Shown piece after piece: positions 30,201 to 39,078 of a stretch of DNA of 56,277 bases. Position 1 is the first letter of the stretch; each line of letters starts with the position of its first letter. The notes under the pieces are model-generated. The model was not told the origin of the DNA. It was given only the letters and a program-made list of their open reading frames with translations, and ran no database searches. The position numbers were made by a program, and so were the translations under genes. Source of the stretch: JBBQNY01 sp038255255. GTDB lineage: Bacteria > Pseudomonadota > Gammaproteobacteria > Xanthomonadales > Ahniellaceae. The stretch is from contig JBBSLL010000017.1 of the NCBI GenBank assembly GCA_038255255.1, positions 1 through 56,277 of the forward strand, read 5' to 3'.

Positions 30201-32181
30201 GTCGGTGAAGCGCCACTTCCGCGCCATGGGCCGGAATTCGCAGACGCAGGACTTCACCTGCGTCGGCGTGGGCGACATGTCCGGCGACGTGTTTGGCAAC
30301 GGCATGCTCTTGTCCACGCATATCAGGCTGATCGCCGCATTCGACCATCGACACATCTTCATCGATCCGGAGCCGAGCGCCGAGGCGTCGTTCGCGGAAC
30401 GCACGCGGCTGTTCGGCCTGGCGCGCTCCTCCTGGGACGACTACGACCGCACGCTGATCTCGAAGGGCGGAGGTGTGTTTCCGCGCAGTGCCAAGACCCT
30501 CGAGGTGAGCGCCGAGGCGCGCGCCGCCCTCGGGATCGAGGCCGATTCCGCCACGTTGTCTCCCAATGAACTGATGCGGGCAATCCTGCGCGCGCCGGTG
30601 GATCTCCTGTGGAACGGCGGCATCGGGACGTACGTGAAGGCCGTCGGCGAGACGCACGCGGACGTCGGCGATCGCGCCAACAACGCGATCCGGGTCGATG
30701 GCCGCGATCTACGCTGCAAGGTCGTGGGGGAGGGAGGCAACCTCGGTTTCACGCAGCGCGGCCGCGTCGAGGCCGCTCTCGCGGGCGTCCTGCTCAACAC
30801 CGACTTCATCGACAACTCGGCGGGCGTCGACACCTCGGACCACGAGGTCAACATCAAGATCCTGTTGAACGAGATCGTTGCACACGGAGATCTCGACATC
30901 GCGGCGCGCAACGAGCTACTCGCCGAAATGACGGGAGAGGTCGAGAGTCTGGTGCTGCGCGACAACTACCTGCAGAACCAGGCGATCTCGCTCATGGAAA
31001 GAATGAGCGTGCAGCGCCTCGGAGCGAAGCGCCACTTCGTGCGTGTCCTCGAGGAGCGCGGCCTCCTCGACCGCCAGCTCGAATTCCTGCCCAGCGAAGC
31101 GGAGTTCGATGACCGCCGGGTAAGAGGGCTGGGATTGACGCGCCCGGAACTCTCGGTGTTGTTGTCCTACGCGAAGCTCGTGCTGTTCCAGCAATTGCTC
31201 GATTCCGACGTGCCCGAGGATCCGCACTTGTCGAAGGAGCTGATCCGGTACTTCCCCGTGCCGCTGCAGCAGCGCTACGGCGATGCCATGCAGCGCCATC
31301 GTCTGCGTCGCGAGATCATCGCCACAGCGGTGACCAACTCCGTCGTGAACCGGATGGGCGCGACCTTCGTGCTGCGCATGCAGGAAGACACCGGCGCATC
31401 GCCCGGGGAAATCGCCAAGGCGTATTCGATCGCGCGCGAGATATTCGATGCGCGCGAGTTGTGGGCCGCCATCGAGGCACTGGACGATCGGGTGTCCGCA
31501 CAGACGCAGGTAGACGCACAGTTGCGTATCTGGGGACTGATGCGTCAGCTGACGCGCTGGTTGCTCAACATGCCCGGCAATCGCCTGGACATCGCCGCTG
31601 CAGTGGAGCGGTATCACGCGCCCTTCGCCGAACTGCTCCGGGGCATGGCCGGGGCGATGACGGAGGCCGATCGCACGACCGCACATGCCGCCGAGGCGGA
31701 ATGGATTGCCCGCGACCTGCCGCCGGAGCTGGCGCAGCGATTGAGCCTGCTGCCGGCGATTGGCTCCGCCCTCGATATCGTGGAAGTCGCGCTGCAGCAC
31801 AAGCGCCCGGTGCACGCGGTCGCGCGGATCTTTTTCGCGCTGGGCGATTCGCTGCATCTGCGCTGGCTCATGGAGAAGATCGAGGAGCTGCCGGTGGAGG
31901 GCCGCTGGCACGCCAACGCCCGGGGGTCACTGCGCGATGAACTCGTGCAACAGCAGCGCGCGCTGGCGGCGCAGGTGCTCGAGCGCAGCGGCGACGACGC
32001 AGCCGGAATCAACAATGGCAGCGCGCAGGTGGCTCGCTGGCTCGAGCGCGACGAGCCGTCCCTGCGCTTCACCCGGGACATGCTCAAGGACCTGTGCACG
32101 CAAGTGCAGCTCGACTATCCGACCGTATCTGTCGTCCTGCGCCGGCTCGGCCAGCTGGTGCAGAGCGGAGCGTCGCGTTGA
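27226..32181 (+). CDS. gdhB: NAD-specific glutamate dehydrogenase, 180-kDa type
   Basis: This 1651-residue protein is the large catabolic NAD-GDH (Pseudomonas/Streptomyces type). A long N-terminal region with ACT-like regulatory folds (about 1-650) precedes the catalytic core. The core starts near residue 830, with GPVARGGLRWSDRREDFRTEVLGLVKAQMVKNT and the Rossmann region GVGDMSGDVFGNGML. A helical C-terminal domain follows. The start ATG at 27226 (MNAQLADESATSV) was chosen by similarity of the N-terminus; the frame is open further upstream without conservation. It oxidises glutamate to 2-oxoglutarate, feeding the TCA cycle. Its stop overlaps the nadK start. Confidence 0.95.
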   Translation: MNAQLADESATSVPAIVAELKGRLSTARNTALAPLIGRFFRRVESEELALRSNQEWAALMLGLIDLSANRPGGRPLVRVFNPTRAEHGFESTHTIIQIVNDDMPFLVDSVSIAVNRVGAALHSVVHPVAWVHRDAAGHLLATFDDADAPRAQGESYMHVEVDRRAEAEQLLEIKETVLRALADVRATVGDWEAMRSRVRRIAEELKTRVLPVDDANRAEAVEFLDWLADNHFTFLGFREYRVAPGAEGEVLAAVENSGLGILRGQDGAPRALSSLAAHRLDRSGTANAVIVTKTNSRSTVHRPGYMDYVGVLSFDANGRAIGEERFLGLFTSSAYSRRPWEIPVLRQKYDAVMQRSGLRRESHSGKALRNILEDLPRDELMHSTAEELGDLALGVLRLQGRQRTRLFVRQDRYGRFFSIMVFIPRERFNPTVRDRIERLLTRAFNGEHVDSTIQVGDAPLARIHLVIRPRKGSNPAPELATLETEITDLVRSWHDALRERLVRKHGEQRGLELSSRFGRSMSVGYMEQVSPDSAAEDVASAASLESAEDIHLDLDRSPEDPDRLRFKLFRFDSPLALSDALPMFENLGMRVLTEHPHQFEVAGRTIFLQDFEVAADPPDLNVERVRERFQHAFERVWRGQGESDGFNRLVLHAGLDWRQVAMLRAYLKYLLQTGVPFSQAYVEQTVANYPLHARLLAELFAAKFDPVRDEPNHAAGAALAREWEELGFAAHRHAHPGLIDDIVAARQQPRAQQLAATSASLLALMDRVESLDEDRILRAFMAVIKATLRTNFYQLLDGKPRDTVSFKLDPAQLPDLPKPRPYREIFVCGPRVEGVHLRFGPVARGGLRWSDRREDFRTEVLGLVKAQMVKNTVIVPVGAKGGFYVKRPPVGGDRDAQLAEGIACYKSFIGGLLDITDNLVDGNVAHPECVVRHDADDPYLVVAADKGTATFSDIANGLAIERGFWLGDAFASGGSVGYDHKGMGITAKGAWESVKRHFRAMGRNSQTQDFTCVGVGDMSGDVFGNGMLLSTHIRLIAAFDHRHIFIDPEPSAEASFAERTRLFGLARSSWDDYDRTLISKGGGVFPRSAKTLEVSAEARAALGIEADSATLSPNELMRAILRAPVDLLWNGGIGTYVKAVGETHADVGDRANNAIRVDGRDLRCKVVGEGGNLGFTQRGRVEAALAGVLLNTDFIDNSAGVDTSDHEVNIKILLNEIVAHGDLDIAARNELLAEMTGEVESLVLRDNYLQNQAISLMERMSVQRLGAKRHFVRVLEERGLLDRQLEFLPSEAEFDDRRVRGLGLTRPELSVLLSYAKLVLFQQLLDSDVPEDPHLSKELIRYFPVPLQQRYGDAMQRHRLRREIIATAVTNSVVNRMGATFVLRMQEDTGASPGEIAKAYSIAREIFDARELWAAIEALDDRVSAQTQVDAQLRIWGLMRQLTRWLLNMPGNRLDIAAAVERYHAPFAELLRGMAGAMTEADRTTAHAAEAEWIARDLPPELAQRLSLLPAIGSALDIVEVALQHKRPVHAVARIFFALGDSLHLRWLMEKIEELPVEGRWHANARGSLRDELVQQQRALAAQVLERSGDDAAGINNGSAQVARWLERDEPSLRFTRDMLKDLCTQVQLDYPTVSVVLRRLGQLVQSGASR

Positions 32182-32945
32182 GCGACCCGCGCTTCGCGTT
32201 CGTCGCCAGTCGGGCGCCCGAGGGGCAGGCTGCCCTTGCGGATATGACGGCTCGTTACGGAAACCATCCGGCGACCGAGTCCGACGTCATCGTTGCCCTC
32301 GGCGGCGACGGCTTCATGCTGCAGACGCTGCACAAGCTCCGCGCCGCGGGCAAGCCCGTGTTCGGCATGAAGACCGGCACCGTGGGTTTCCTGATGAACC
32401 TCTACCATGCCGAGGATCTCGCCGACCGAATCGAGTCGGCGCAGCCCGCGAAGCTGCATCCGCTGCGCATGACTGCGACTTCCGAGTCGGGACACACGGC
32501 CGAGCACCTTGCGTTCAATGAAGTGTCGCTGTTGCGGCAGACGCGCCAGGCCGCGAAGCTCAAGGTGTTCCTCAACGACAAGCAGCGTCTCGAGGAACTG
32601 GTCTGCGATGGCGCGCTCGTCTCGACGCCCGCGGGCTCGACTGCCTACAACCTCTCGGCGCACGGTCCCATCCTGCCGCTCGGAAGCGGCGTGCTGGCAT
32701 TGACGCCGCTGGCGGCGTTCAGGCCGCGTCGCTGGCGTGGTGCCATCCTGCGCAATGACGTGCGCATCAAGTTCGAAGTGCAGGACCACTACAAGCGCCC
32801 GGTCAGTGCCACCGCCGATTCACACGAAGTGCGCGACATCGTCGAGGTGGAGATCGAGGAAGCGCACGACATCACGCTGACGCTGCTGTTCGACGCCGAA
32901 CACAGCCTCGAGGAACGCATACTTGACGAGCAATTCGTACTCTAA
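32178..32945 (+). CDS. nadK: NAD kinase
   Basis: This 255-residue protein phosphorylates NAD+ to NADP+. It has the family GGDG motif (IVALGGDGFMLQTLH, D44) and the PAGSTAYNLSAHGPILP signature. It is of the short type, lacking the N-terminal extension of the E. coli enzyme, like alphaproteobacterial and Xanthomonad forms. It starts with TTG at 32178, overlapping the TGA of the glutamate dehydrogenase gene, so coupling of an NAD-consuming catabolic enzyme and the NADP supply is likely. Confidence 0.93.
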   Translation: MSDPRFAFVASRAPEGQAALADMTARYGNHPATESDVIVALGGDGFMLQTLHKLRAAGKPVFGMKTGTVGFLMNLYHAEDLADRIESAQPAKLHPLRMTATSESGHTAEHLAFNEVSLLRQTRQAAKLKVFLNDKQRLEELVCDGALVSTPAGSTAYNLSAHGPILPLGSGVLALTPLAAFRPRRWRGAILRNDVRIKFEVQDHYKRPVSATADSHEVRDIVEVEIEEAHDITLTLLFDAEHSLEERILDEQFVL

Positions 32946-34452
32946 GTCCGCCGGGATTCTCCTTGGCTTGTGGATGTTCTGCGCTCCGCTTGTCGCCGCC
33001 ATCGAACCGGAAGCGAACCAGCATCTCGCGCGCCTCGATCCGGCGCTCGCCGCGCTCCCCGCCGACGATCGCCCCGTCGACGTATTGATCGCATTGCCAC
33101 CCGGCGCGGAAGTCGCGCAAGCCGGTCAAGGAGGACTGTTCGCCAAGGCCGCAATCGTCGAAGGCAAGCGCGCAGCCTCGGAAAACGCGGGGCGCGATGT
33201 CGTAGCGTGGCTCAAGAGCGGCGGCTACCGGTATCGCCACTACTGGATCGCCAACGCGATCTGGGCCCGCGTGCCTGCAGACCAACTCCGAACGCTTGCA
33301 TCGCGCTCCGACGTGAGGTTTCTCGCCAGCGATCCTTCGTTGCGCGGCATCGATCCACAGCCCGCCGAAGGTCCGATGCCGAAAGCTGTCAACGCAATCG
33401 AGTGGGGCATCGCGCGCATCCGCGCCCCCGAAGCATGGGCACTCGGCACCTTGGGCCAGGGTGCGGTCGTCGCCGGCGCCGACACCGGCTACCAGTGGGA
33501 TCACCCGGCGCTCAGGAACCAGTACCGCGGCTGGAACGCCCAGACCGGGCAGGCTTCGCACGCCTACAACTGGCACGATGCGATCCATGCCCTGCAAGGC
33601 GGGGGCACCAATCCCTGCGGCCTCGACGCCGCCGCCCCGTGCGACGACAACAACCACGGCACGCACACCATGGGCACGATGGTGGGCGCCGATGGCGGTG
33701 CCAACCAGATCGGCGTCGCGCCGCAGGCGCGCTGGATGGGTTGCCGCAACATGGAGCGTGGCGTCGGCACGCCCTCGACCTACATCGAGTGCATGCAGTT
33801 CTTTGCCGCGCCCACGGACTCGCAGGGCAACAATCCGCGCGCCGATCTCGCGCCGCACGTCATCAACAATTCGTGGGGCTGCCCTGCGAGCGAAGGTTGC
33901 ACTGCGCAGACCGACGTGCTGATGGCCACCGCAATCGAGACGCTCCACCAACTGGGTATCGTGTTCGTCGCATCCGCGGGCAACTCCGGTTCGGGATGCA
34001 GCACGGTGCTCGACCCTCCTGCGACCCTGGGACTTTCGTTCACCGTCGGGTCGACGACCAGTGCCGTGCCCGACGCCATCTCCAGTTTCTCCAGTCGCGG
34101 GCCGGTGGGGACGCGACTGGCACCGGCGATTTCCGCACCGGGATCGAGCATCCGCTCTTCGTTCCGCAACAATGCCTACGGAACGATCAGCGGCACCAGC
34201 ATGGCCGGCCCGCATGTCGCGGGAGCGGTGGCCCTGCTGGTTTCCCGCCATCCGTGGCTGGCCAACCACCCGTCGCGCATGCAATCGGTGCTCGAGGCCA
34301 CTGCGACACCGCGCACCAGCACCCAGAACTGCGGCACCTACCTTGGCGCGAACGTGCCGAATGCTGTCTTCGGCCATGGTCGCCTGGACGTCAAGGCCGC
34401 GCTCGACGTGATCGACGACTGGTTGTTCATCGACGGCTTCAACGGGCGTTGA
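32923..34452 (+). CDS. Secreted subtilisin-like serine peptidase (S8)
   Basis: This 509-residue protein has a signal peptide (about 10-26, ILLGLWMFCAPLVAA). A propeptide of about 130 residues precedes the catalytic domain, with D187 (AGADTGYQWDHP), H245 (NNHGTHTMG), the oxyanion Asn in ASAGNSG, and S426 (GTSMAGPHVAG). Several cysteines suggest disulfides outside the cytoplasm. It ends FIDGFNGR, a variant of the F-x-(D/N)-G-F tail also on the M14 peptidase nearby. The TTG start has GAGGA upstream and overlaps nadK by 23 bp. Confidence 0.93.
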   Translation: MTSNSYSKSAGILLGLWMFCAPLVAAIEPEANQHLARLDPALAALPADDRPVDVLIALPPGAEVAQAGQGGLFAKAAIVEGKRAASENAGRDVVAWLKSGGYRYRHYWIANAIWARVPADQLRTLASRSDVRFLASDPSLRGIDPQPAEGPMPKAVNAIEWGIARIRAPEAWALGTLGQGAVVAGADTGYQWDHPALRNQYRGWNAQTGQASHAYNWHDAIHALQGGGTNPCGLDAAAPCDDNNHGTHTMGTMVGADGGANQIGVAPQARWMGCRNMERGVGTPSTYIECMQFFAAPTDSQGNNPRADLAPHVINNSWGCPASEGCTAQTDVLMATAIETLHQLGIVFVASAGNSGSGCSTVLDPPATLGLSFTVGSTTSAVPDAISSFSSRGPVGTRLAPAISAPGSSIRSSFRNNAYGTISGTSMAGPHVAGAVALLVSRHPWLANHPSRMQSVLEATATPRTSTQNCGTYLGANVPNAVFGHGRLDVKAALDVIDDWLFIDGFNGR

Positions 34453-34460
34453 GTTTTTCG

Positions 34461-35372
34461 ATGAGCGCTGACGGGCCTGTAGACCAGCGCTTCACGGTGG
34501 CCATTTCCTCGCGGGCGCTTTTCGCCCTGGATGATGCGCACGCGCTGTTCGAGCGCGAGGGCCTGGACGCGTACATCCAGCACCAGATCGCACACGAAGG
34601 CGAGACGCTCGAACCCGGGATCGCCTTCCCCCTGGTTCGCAAGCTGCTCGCACTGAACTCGGGCCGCAGCGCGGGACCGCGCGTCGAGGTCATCCTGCTG
34701 TCGCGCAACTCCGGCGATACCGGCCTGCGCATCTTCAACTCGGTCGAGGAATACGGCCTCGACATCGTACGCGCGGCGTTCACCAGCGGGGCTTCGCCGT
34801 TTCCCTACATCGAGCCGTTTGGCGCACAGCTGTTCCTGTCGACCCACGTGGAAGATGTGCGTGCGGCGCTGGCCGCGGGTGTTGCCGCTGCCACGGTGCT
34901 GCCGTCCACGCCTTCCGCGCGGCAGACCGATCAGTTGCGCATCGCGTTCGACGGCGATGCCGTCATTTTCGGCGGCGAGTCGGAGGCAGTGAACCAGCGT
35001 GACGGACTCGAGGCGTTCGCGGACTTCGAACGCGAACGCGTCGGCGAGCCCCTGGGCGTCGGCCCCTTCCGCGGATTCCTCGACGCACTGCACCGGATCC
35101 AGTCGGCATTTCCCGCGGAAAATTCCCCGCTGCGCACGGCGCTCGTCACCGCGCGCTCGGCGCCCGCGCACAAGCGCGTCATCCTTACCCTTCGCCACTG
35201 GGGCGTGCGGATCGACGAGGCCATGTTCCTGGGCGGGCGTGACAAGGGCCCTTTCCTGCGTGCGTTTGGCGCCGACATTTTCTTCGACGATTCGCAACTC
35301 AATGTCGACTCCGCGCGGCAGCACGTGGCCACCGGGCATGTGCCCGCGTGGCCGGCCCGTCAGGGCGGTTGA
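34461..35372 (+). CDS. 5'-nucleotidase (NT5C1/PF06189 type)
   Basis: This 303-residue cytoplasmic protein has no signal sequence. It resembles the cytosolic 5'-nucleotidase I family: FTVAISSRALFALDDAHALFEREG at the N-terminus, then EVILLSRNSGDTGLRIFNS. The haloacid-dehalogenase-like IAFDGDAVIFGGESE carries the D-x-D pair. Further on are LVTARSAPAHKRVILTLRHWGVRIDEAMFLGG and ADIFFDDS. It hydrolyses nucleoside monophosphates. It sits 8 bp after the S8 peptidase gene and before another secreted peptidase, an odd place for a cytosolic enzyme. Confidence 0.85.
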   Translation: MSADGPVDQRFTVAISSRALFALDDAHALFEREGLDAYIQHQIAHEGETLEPGIAFPLVRKLLALNSGRSAGPRVEVILLSRNSGDTGLRIFNSVEEYGLDIVRAAFTSGASPFPYIEPFGAQLFLSTHVEDVRAALAAGVAAATVLPSTPSARQTDQLRIAFDGDAVIFGGESEAVNQRDGLEAFADFERERVGEPLGVGPFRGFLDALHRIQSAFPAENSPLRTALVTARSAPAHKRVILTLRHWGVRIDEAMFLGGRDKGPFLRAFGADIFFDDSQLNVDSARQHVATGHVPAWPARQGG

Positions 35373-35517
35373 GGCGCCACCTCTGGCCGTGCTGGCCATC
35401 GTCCATGCCCCTTCTGGCGGGCGCGCAGGTCTTTGCCAAATGCACGCTCGTACTGCTGGAACGTGTTCCGTCGCTGCGGGACAGCGAAACTGGCATGATG
35501 CGCCGTCCCTGTCGCGT

Positions 35518-37908
35518 GTGACTACCGTGCGCTTTCTTACGCCACTCCTGCTGGTTCTGGTTCTGATGATGGCGCGCCAACCGGCCTTGGCCGCCGAGCC
35601 CGTGGGCGGGGACGTCGCGGTGGTACGGGTGCAGACGCGCGACAAGGCGGTCATCGCCGATCTGGCGTTGCGTCATTCGCATCTCTTGATTGCGGACGAA
35701 AAGGGCGTCGTCGTTTTCGAAGCGGACGCGGAGGAACTGTCGGAGCTGCGTGCCCGCGGTTTACACGTCGAGGTCGACGAAAGCGCAACTGCCGCCCGCC
35801 GCGCGATGACCTCCACTCTGGGTGGCCCCAAGGCCGGGATCGTCAACTTTCCGTGCTATCGAACCGTCGCCGAAACCCATGCGCGCTTCGATGCCCTGCG
35901 CACGCAGTATCCGCAGCTGGTGAGCATCCTCGACATCGGTGACAGCTGGGAGCGGGCGAGCGGGGCGACTGGAGGAGGCGAGGATCTCCGTGTCATCAAG
36001 CTCACCAACGCGGGCACCGCCGGCACCAAGCCCAAGGTCTTCGTGATGACGGGCCTGCATGCGCGTGAGTACACGCCGGTCGAGGTGTCGCTGCGGCTCG
36101 CCGAGTGGCTGCTGGAAAGTTACGGCCGGGACGCCGAGGCCACGTGGCTGCTCGACCACCAGGAACTGCACCTGCTGGTGCAATCGAATCCCGACGGACG
36201 CAAGCGTGCCGAGCAGGGATCCGACTGGCGCAAGAACACCAACGCCAATTACTGCCCGACCGGTCGCAGGGGCGCGGATCTCAATCGCAACTTTCCTTTT
36301 GAATGGGGCGGGCACGGCGGTTCGAGCGGCGATGCTTGCCGGGACACGTATCGCGGTCCGCTGACGATCTCGGAGCCGGAAACGCGGGCCGTCGTCGACT
36401 ATGTGCGCAACCAGTTCCCCGATGTACGCGGACCTCTGGCAACGGATGCGGCACCCGCGACGACGAGCTGCCTCTTTTTCGATCTGCACAGCTATTCGAG
36501 CCTCGTGCTCTGGCCGTGGGGATACACGAACCAGGTGCCGCCAAACGGCCCGGCGCTGGAAACGCTCGGGCGCCGCTTTGCATGGTTCAACCGTTACGTG
36601 CCCAAGCAGTCGGTCGGACTCTACGTAACGGATGGCACTACGGTCGATTTCGCCTACGGCGAACTGGGCGTGGCCGCGTACACGTTCGAGCTCGGCAACC
36701 AGTTCTTCGAAAGTTGCAGCGCGTTCGAGGCGAGGGTGTTTCCCGACAACTTCGCGGCGTTGCGCTATGCGCTGCGCGTGGCGCGTGCGCCTTACCTCCT
36801 GCCTGCCGGGCCCGAAGCGCGGGACCTGACGATATCGCCTGATCTTGCGTTGATCGGGGAAGCCATCACGGCGGCGGGCACGCTCGACGACACCCGGTTC
36901 AACCAGGACCAGGGCGGTACGCAGCCCAGCCACGCTGTCTCTTCCGGTAGCGTGTATGCGGGGACGGCCCCGTGGCAGAACGGATCCGTCGCGCTGCCTG
37001 CGAGTGCCTCCGACGGCGCGTTCGACGAACCGGTGGAGAGTGTGTCCACCACGATTCCTGGCGGTTCGCTCGCGGTCGGTAGACACCTCGTGTATTTGCG
37101 GGGCAGCGACGCCTCGGGCGCTTCCGGGCCGGTCGCCGCCGCCTTTGCCGATGTCCGTTCGCCCGCCGAAGTGGGCACGGTCACCGGGCGCGTTCGCAAT
37201 GCGCGCACCCAGGCTCCGGTTGAAGCCGACATCCGGGCAAGTGGCTACACCTCACGAAGCGGCGCGGACGGCACCTACACTCGCCGGCTGCCCGCCGGGA
37301 CGCATGACTTCGAGATCACTGCCGTCGATTTCGAACCGCTCGACATCGCCAGCGTCGATGCACCCGGCGGTGCCACGGTCGTTCGCGATTTCGAGCTGTA
37401 CCCGTTGTGCGATGTGCTGGCCGAGAACGCCGAGGCGACCGCCGCAGGATGGACGCTCGCGGCTCCCTGGGGAATCGTCAATGGCAACGCCTCGCACGCG
37501 AGCCGCTTCCTCACGGAAAGCCCGGCCGGCAATTACGCCAACAACGTGAACACCAGTCTCACTTCGCCGACCATCGACCTGACGGGTTACGAAAGCCCGA
37601 TCCTGTCCTTCGAATCACGTTGCGACACCGAGGCAGGCTTTGATTTCGGCATCGTCGAGGTGCGCACGACTGCCACCGGCGCATGGACCGAAGTCCATCG
37701 CTGCGACAACCTGCCGCAATGGCAGACCGTGCGCGTTGAAGCATCTGCATTGGCCGGCGCGGCGCAGGCGCAAATCCGCTTCCGCTTCACCAGCGACGGC
37801 AGCGTCGTGCGCGACGGGTGGAGCATCGACAACATCCTGCTCAAGTCCGGCGGAGCAACGTGCCGCGCATCGGCGCCCGGCACCGTTTTCTCGAACGGTT
37901 TCGAATAG
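35518..37908 (+). CDS. Secreted M14 zinc carboxypeptidase, multidomain
   Basis: This 796-residue protein has a signal peptide ending PALA/AEP (about residue 26). The carboxypeptidase domain follows: zinc ligands H181 and E184 (HARE) and H324 (DLHSYSS), substrate Arg in NPDGR and LNRNFPFEWG, general base E391 (AYTFELGN). After it come a carboxypeptidase regulatory-like beta domain (about 555-625, TVTGRVRNARTQAPVEAD) and a MAM/immune-inhibitor-like lectin-fold domain (about 635-780). It ends FSNGFE. The GTG at 35518 lacks a clear ribosome site; a GTG at 35527 is an alternative. Confidence 0.9.
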   Translation: MTTVRFLTPLLLVLVLMMARQPALAAEPVGGDVAVVRVQTRDKAVIADLALRHSHLLIADEKGVVVFEADAEELSELRARGLHVEVDESATAARRAMTSTLGGPKAGIVNFPCYRTVAETHARFDALRTQYPQLVSILDIGDSWERASGATGGGEDLRVIKLTNAGTAGTKPKVFVMTGLHAREYTPVEVSLRLAEWLLESYGRDAEATWLLDHQELHLLVQSNPDGRKRAEQGSDWRKNTNANYCPTGRRGADLNRNFPFEWGGHGGSSGDACRDTYRGPLTISEPETRAVVDYVRNQFPDVRGPLATDAAPATTSCLFFDLHSYSSLVLWPWGYTNQVPPNGPALETLGRRFAWFNRYVPKQSVGLYVTDGTTVDFAYGELGVAAYTFELGNQFFESCSAFEARVFPDNFAALRYALRVARAPYLLPAGPEARDLTISPDLALIGEAITAAGTLDDTRFNQDQGGTQPSHAVSSGSVYAGTAPWQNGSVALPASASDGAFDEPVESVSTTIPGGSLAVGRHLVYLRGSDASGASGPVAAAFADVRSPAEVGTVTGRVRNARTQAPVEADIRASGYTSRSGADGTYTRRLPAGTHDFEITAVDFEPLDIASVDAPGGATVVRDFELYPLCDVLAENAEATAAGWTLAAPWGIVNGNASHASRFLTESPAGNYANNVNTSLTSPTIDLTGYESPILSFESRCDTEAGFDFGIVEVRTTATGAWTEVHRCDNLPQWQTVRVEASALAGAAQAQIRFRFTSDGSVVRDGWSIDNILLKSGGATCRASAPGTVFSNGFE

Positions 37909-37960
37909 CCGCGGGGTCCGCGGTCTGGATCGTGCGTCCCGGAGCGCGCGCGGTGGGCGC

Positions 37961-38392
37961 TTACTGATAAGTCCGTCCCTTGTGCCGGATCCAGCCGCCC
38001 ACGTGGCGACCGGCAGGATCGTGGTGCGTCCAGTGCACGACGCCGCCTTGGGGATTCCACTCGAGTTCTCCGTGGAACTCCACCTCGTCCCCCTGCCGCA
38101 ACGCGTCGATGCGGGGCGCGAGATCGATGTTGTGCGCGATGAGCAGGGTGCTGCCCCCGGCCCGCCGTACGATGAAGCGCTGGTGGCGGCTGCCGTCGTT
38201 GTCGTCGGCGAGCAGTTTCACGACGACGCCGCTGTCCCGGATCTGTCCGGTCTGCGCAGGACTGGATTGATGTTCGCCCTGGCGTTGCGCAGGTTCGGTT
38301 CTGCCGGGAAGCCGCGAATCGGGAGTGCCGAGGCGCTCGTATCCGAAAAATGCTGCAACGAGCAGGATCGCGATCGGCAGCAGCTTCTTCAC
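37961..38392 (-). CDS. DUF3465 exported protein
   Basis: This 143-residue protein has an N-terminal hydrophobic signal or anchor (about 3-18) and a small OB-like beta domain. The end is that of the DUF3465 family: FHGELEWNPQGGVVHWTHHDPAGRHVGGWIRHKGRTY. The family is thought to be periplasmic; function is unknown. The start is a GTG with a weak GCGAAG upstream. It is convergent with the M14 peptidase gene. Confidence 0.82.
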   Translation of the reverse strand: MKKLLPIAILLVAAFFGYERLGTPDSRLPGRTEPAQRQGEHQSSPAQTGQIRDSGVVVKLLADDNDGSRHQRFIVRRAGGSTLLIAHNIDLAPRIDALRQGDEVEFHGELEWNPQGGVVHWTHHDPAGRHVGGWIRHKGRTYQ

Positions 38393-38474
38393 CTTCGCCC
38401 GGTTCCGATGCGTTCGAGTACTCGAGCTCGAACATGCAAACCCGGCGCCGCTCCGCGCCCTTGCGTACCGCGAG

Positions 38475-38900
38475 TCACCGGTCGGCAGCCTCGAAGACCA
38501 ACGATGCGTTTCCGTCCGCGTCGTGCAGCGTCAGTCGATTGCCAGCGGATTCGTACGATCTGGCCTGAGAGAGCAAAGTCAGGTAAGCGTCCTCGGCGCG
38601 CATCGCGTCGCCGGTGTGCCCCTTCTTCGAGCGCGAAAACGGTCCCGCAGAGAACGCACCATCGCCGCCCGCACGAAAGGCCCCGCTGTAGGAATTGACG
38701 CCGCTGAAGCCCGAGACCTGGCCATCATGGAATTTCGCGCGAATCGCGTAATCCTCAGGTCCGATCGAACTCAAGGTCCACTCGATGAGTTTCCAGTCGG
38801 TCGCCTCGAGCGGATGCGCAACCGTCGTGCAGGCCGACATCGCAAACACGATCAGTGCCATCGCGGCCAACTGTATTCGGGACAATCGCTTCTCACGCAT
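38475..38900 (-). CDS. META-domain (HslJ-like) lipoprotein
   Basis: This 141-residue protein has a signal sequence with a lipobox-like MSAC (Cys about residue 24), suggesting a lipid-anchored envelope protein. The rest is a META domain (W-K-L-I-E, SGFSGVNSYSGAF, FSAGPFSRSKKG). E. coli HslJ of this family is a heat-inducible outer-membrane-associated protein linked to novobiocin tolerance. GGAG precedes the ATG. It lies 82 bp upstream of the DUF3465 gene on the same strand. The 178-bp stretch between it and the MscS-type gene holds nothing recognisable. Confidence 0.8.
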   Translation of the reverse strand: MREKRLSRIQLAAMALIVFAMSACTTVAHPLEATDWKLIEWTLSSIGPEDYAIRAKFHDGQVSGFSGVNSYSGAFRAGGDGAFSAGPFSRSKKGHTGDAMRAEDAYLTLLSQARSYESAGNRLTLHDADGNASLVFEAADR

Positions 38901-39078
38901 CGCAACTCCGTGCCGGCTTCTGCCGAGCGTGCAAACCCTGTGGCGCCTCTTGTACGTTCAATCGAGTTGGACCGCAAGAATCGTACGAAGGCCCATCATC
39001 CGCCTCGACCTCGATTTAGATCCGAAGCCGCTTCCCGCGCAGGCGATCAATACACGGCTACGCCTTAGCGTGCCACCG

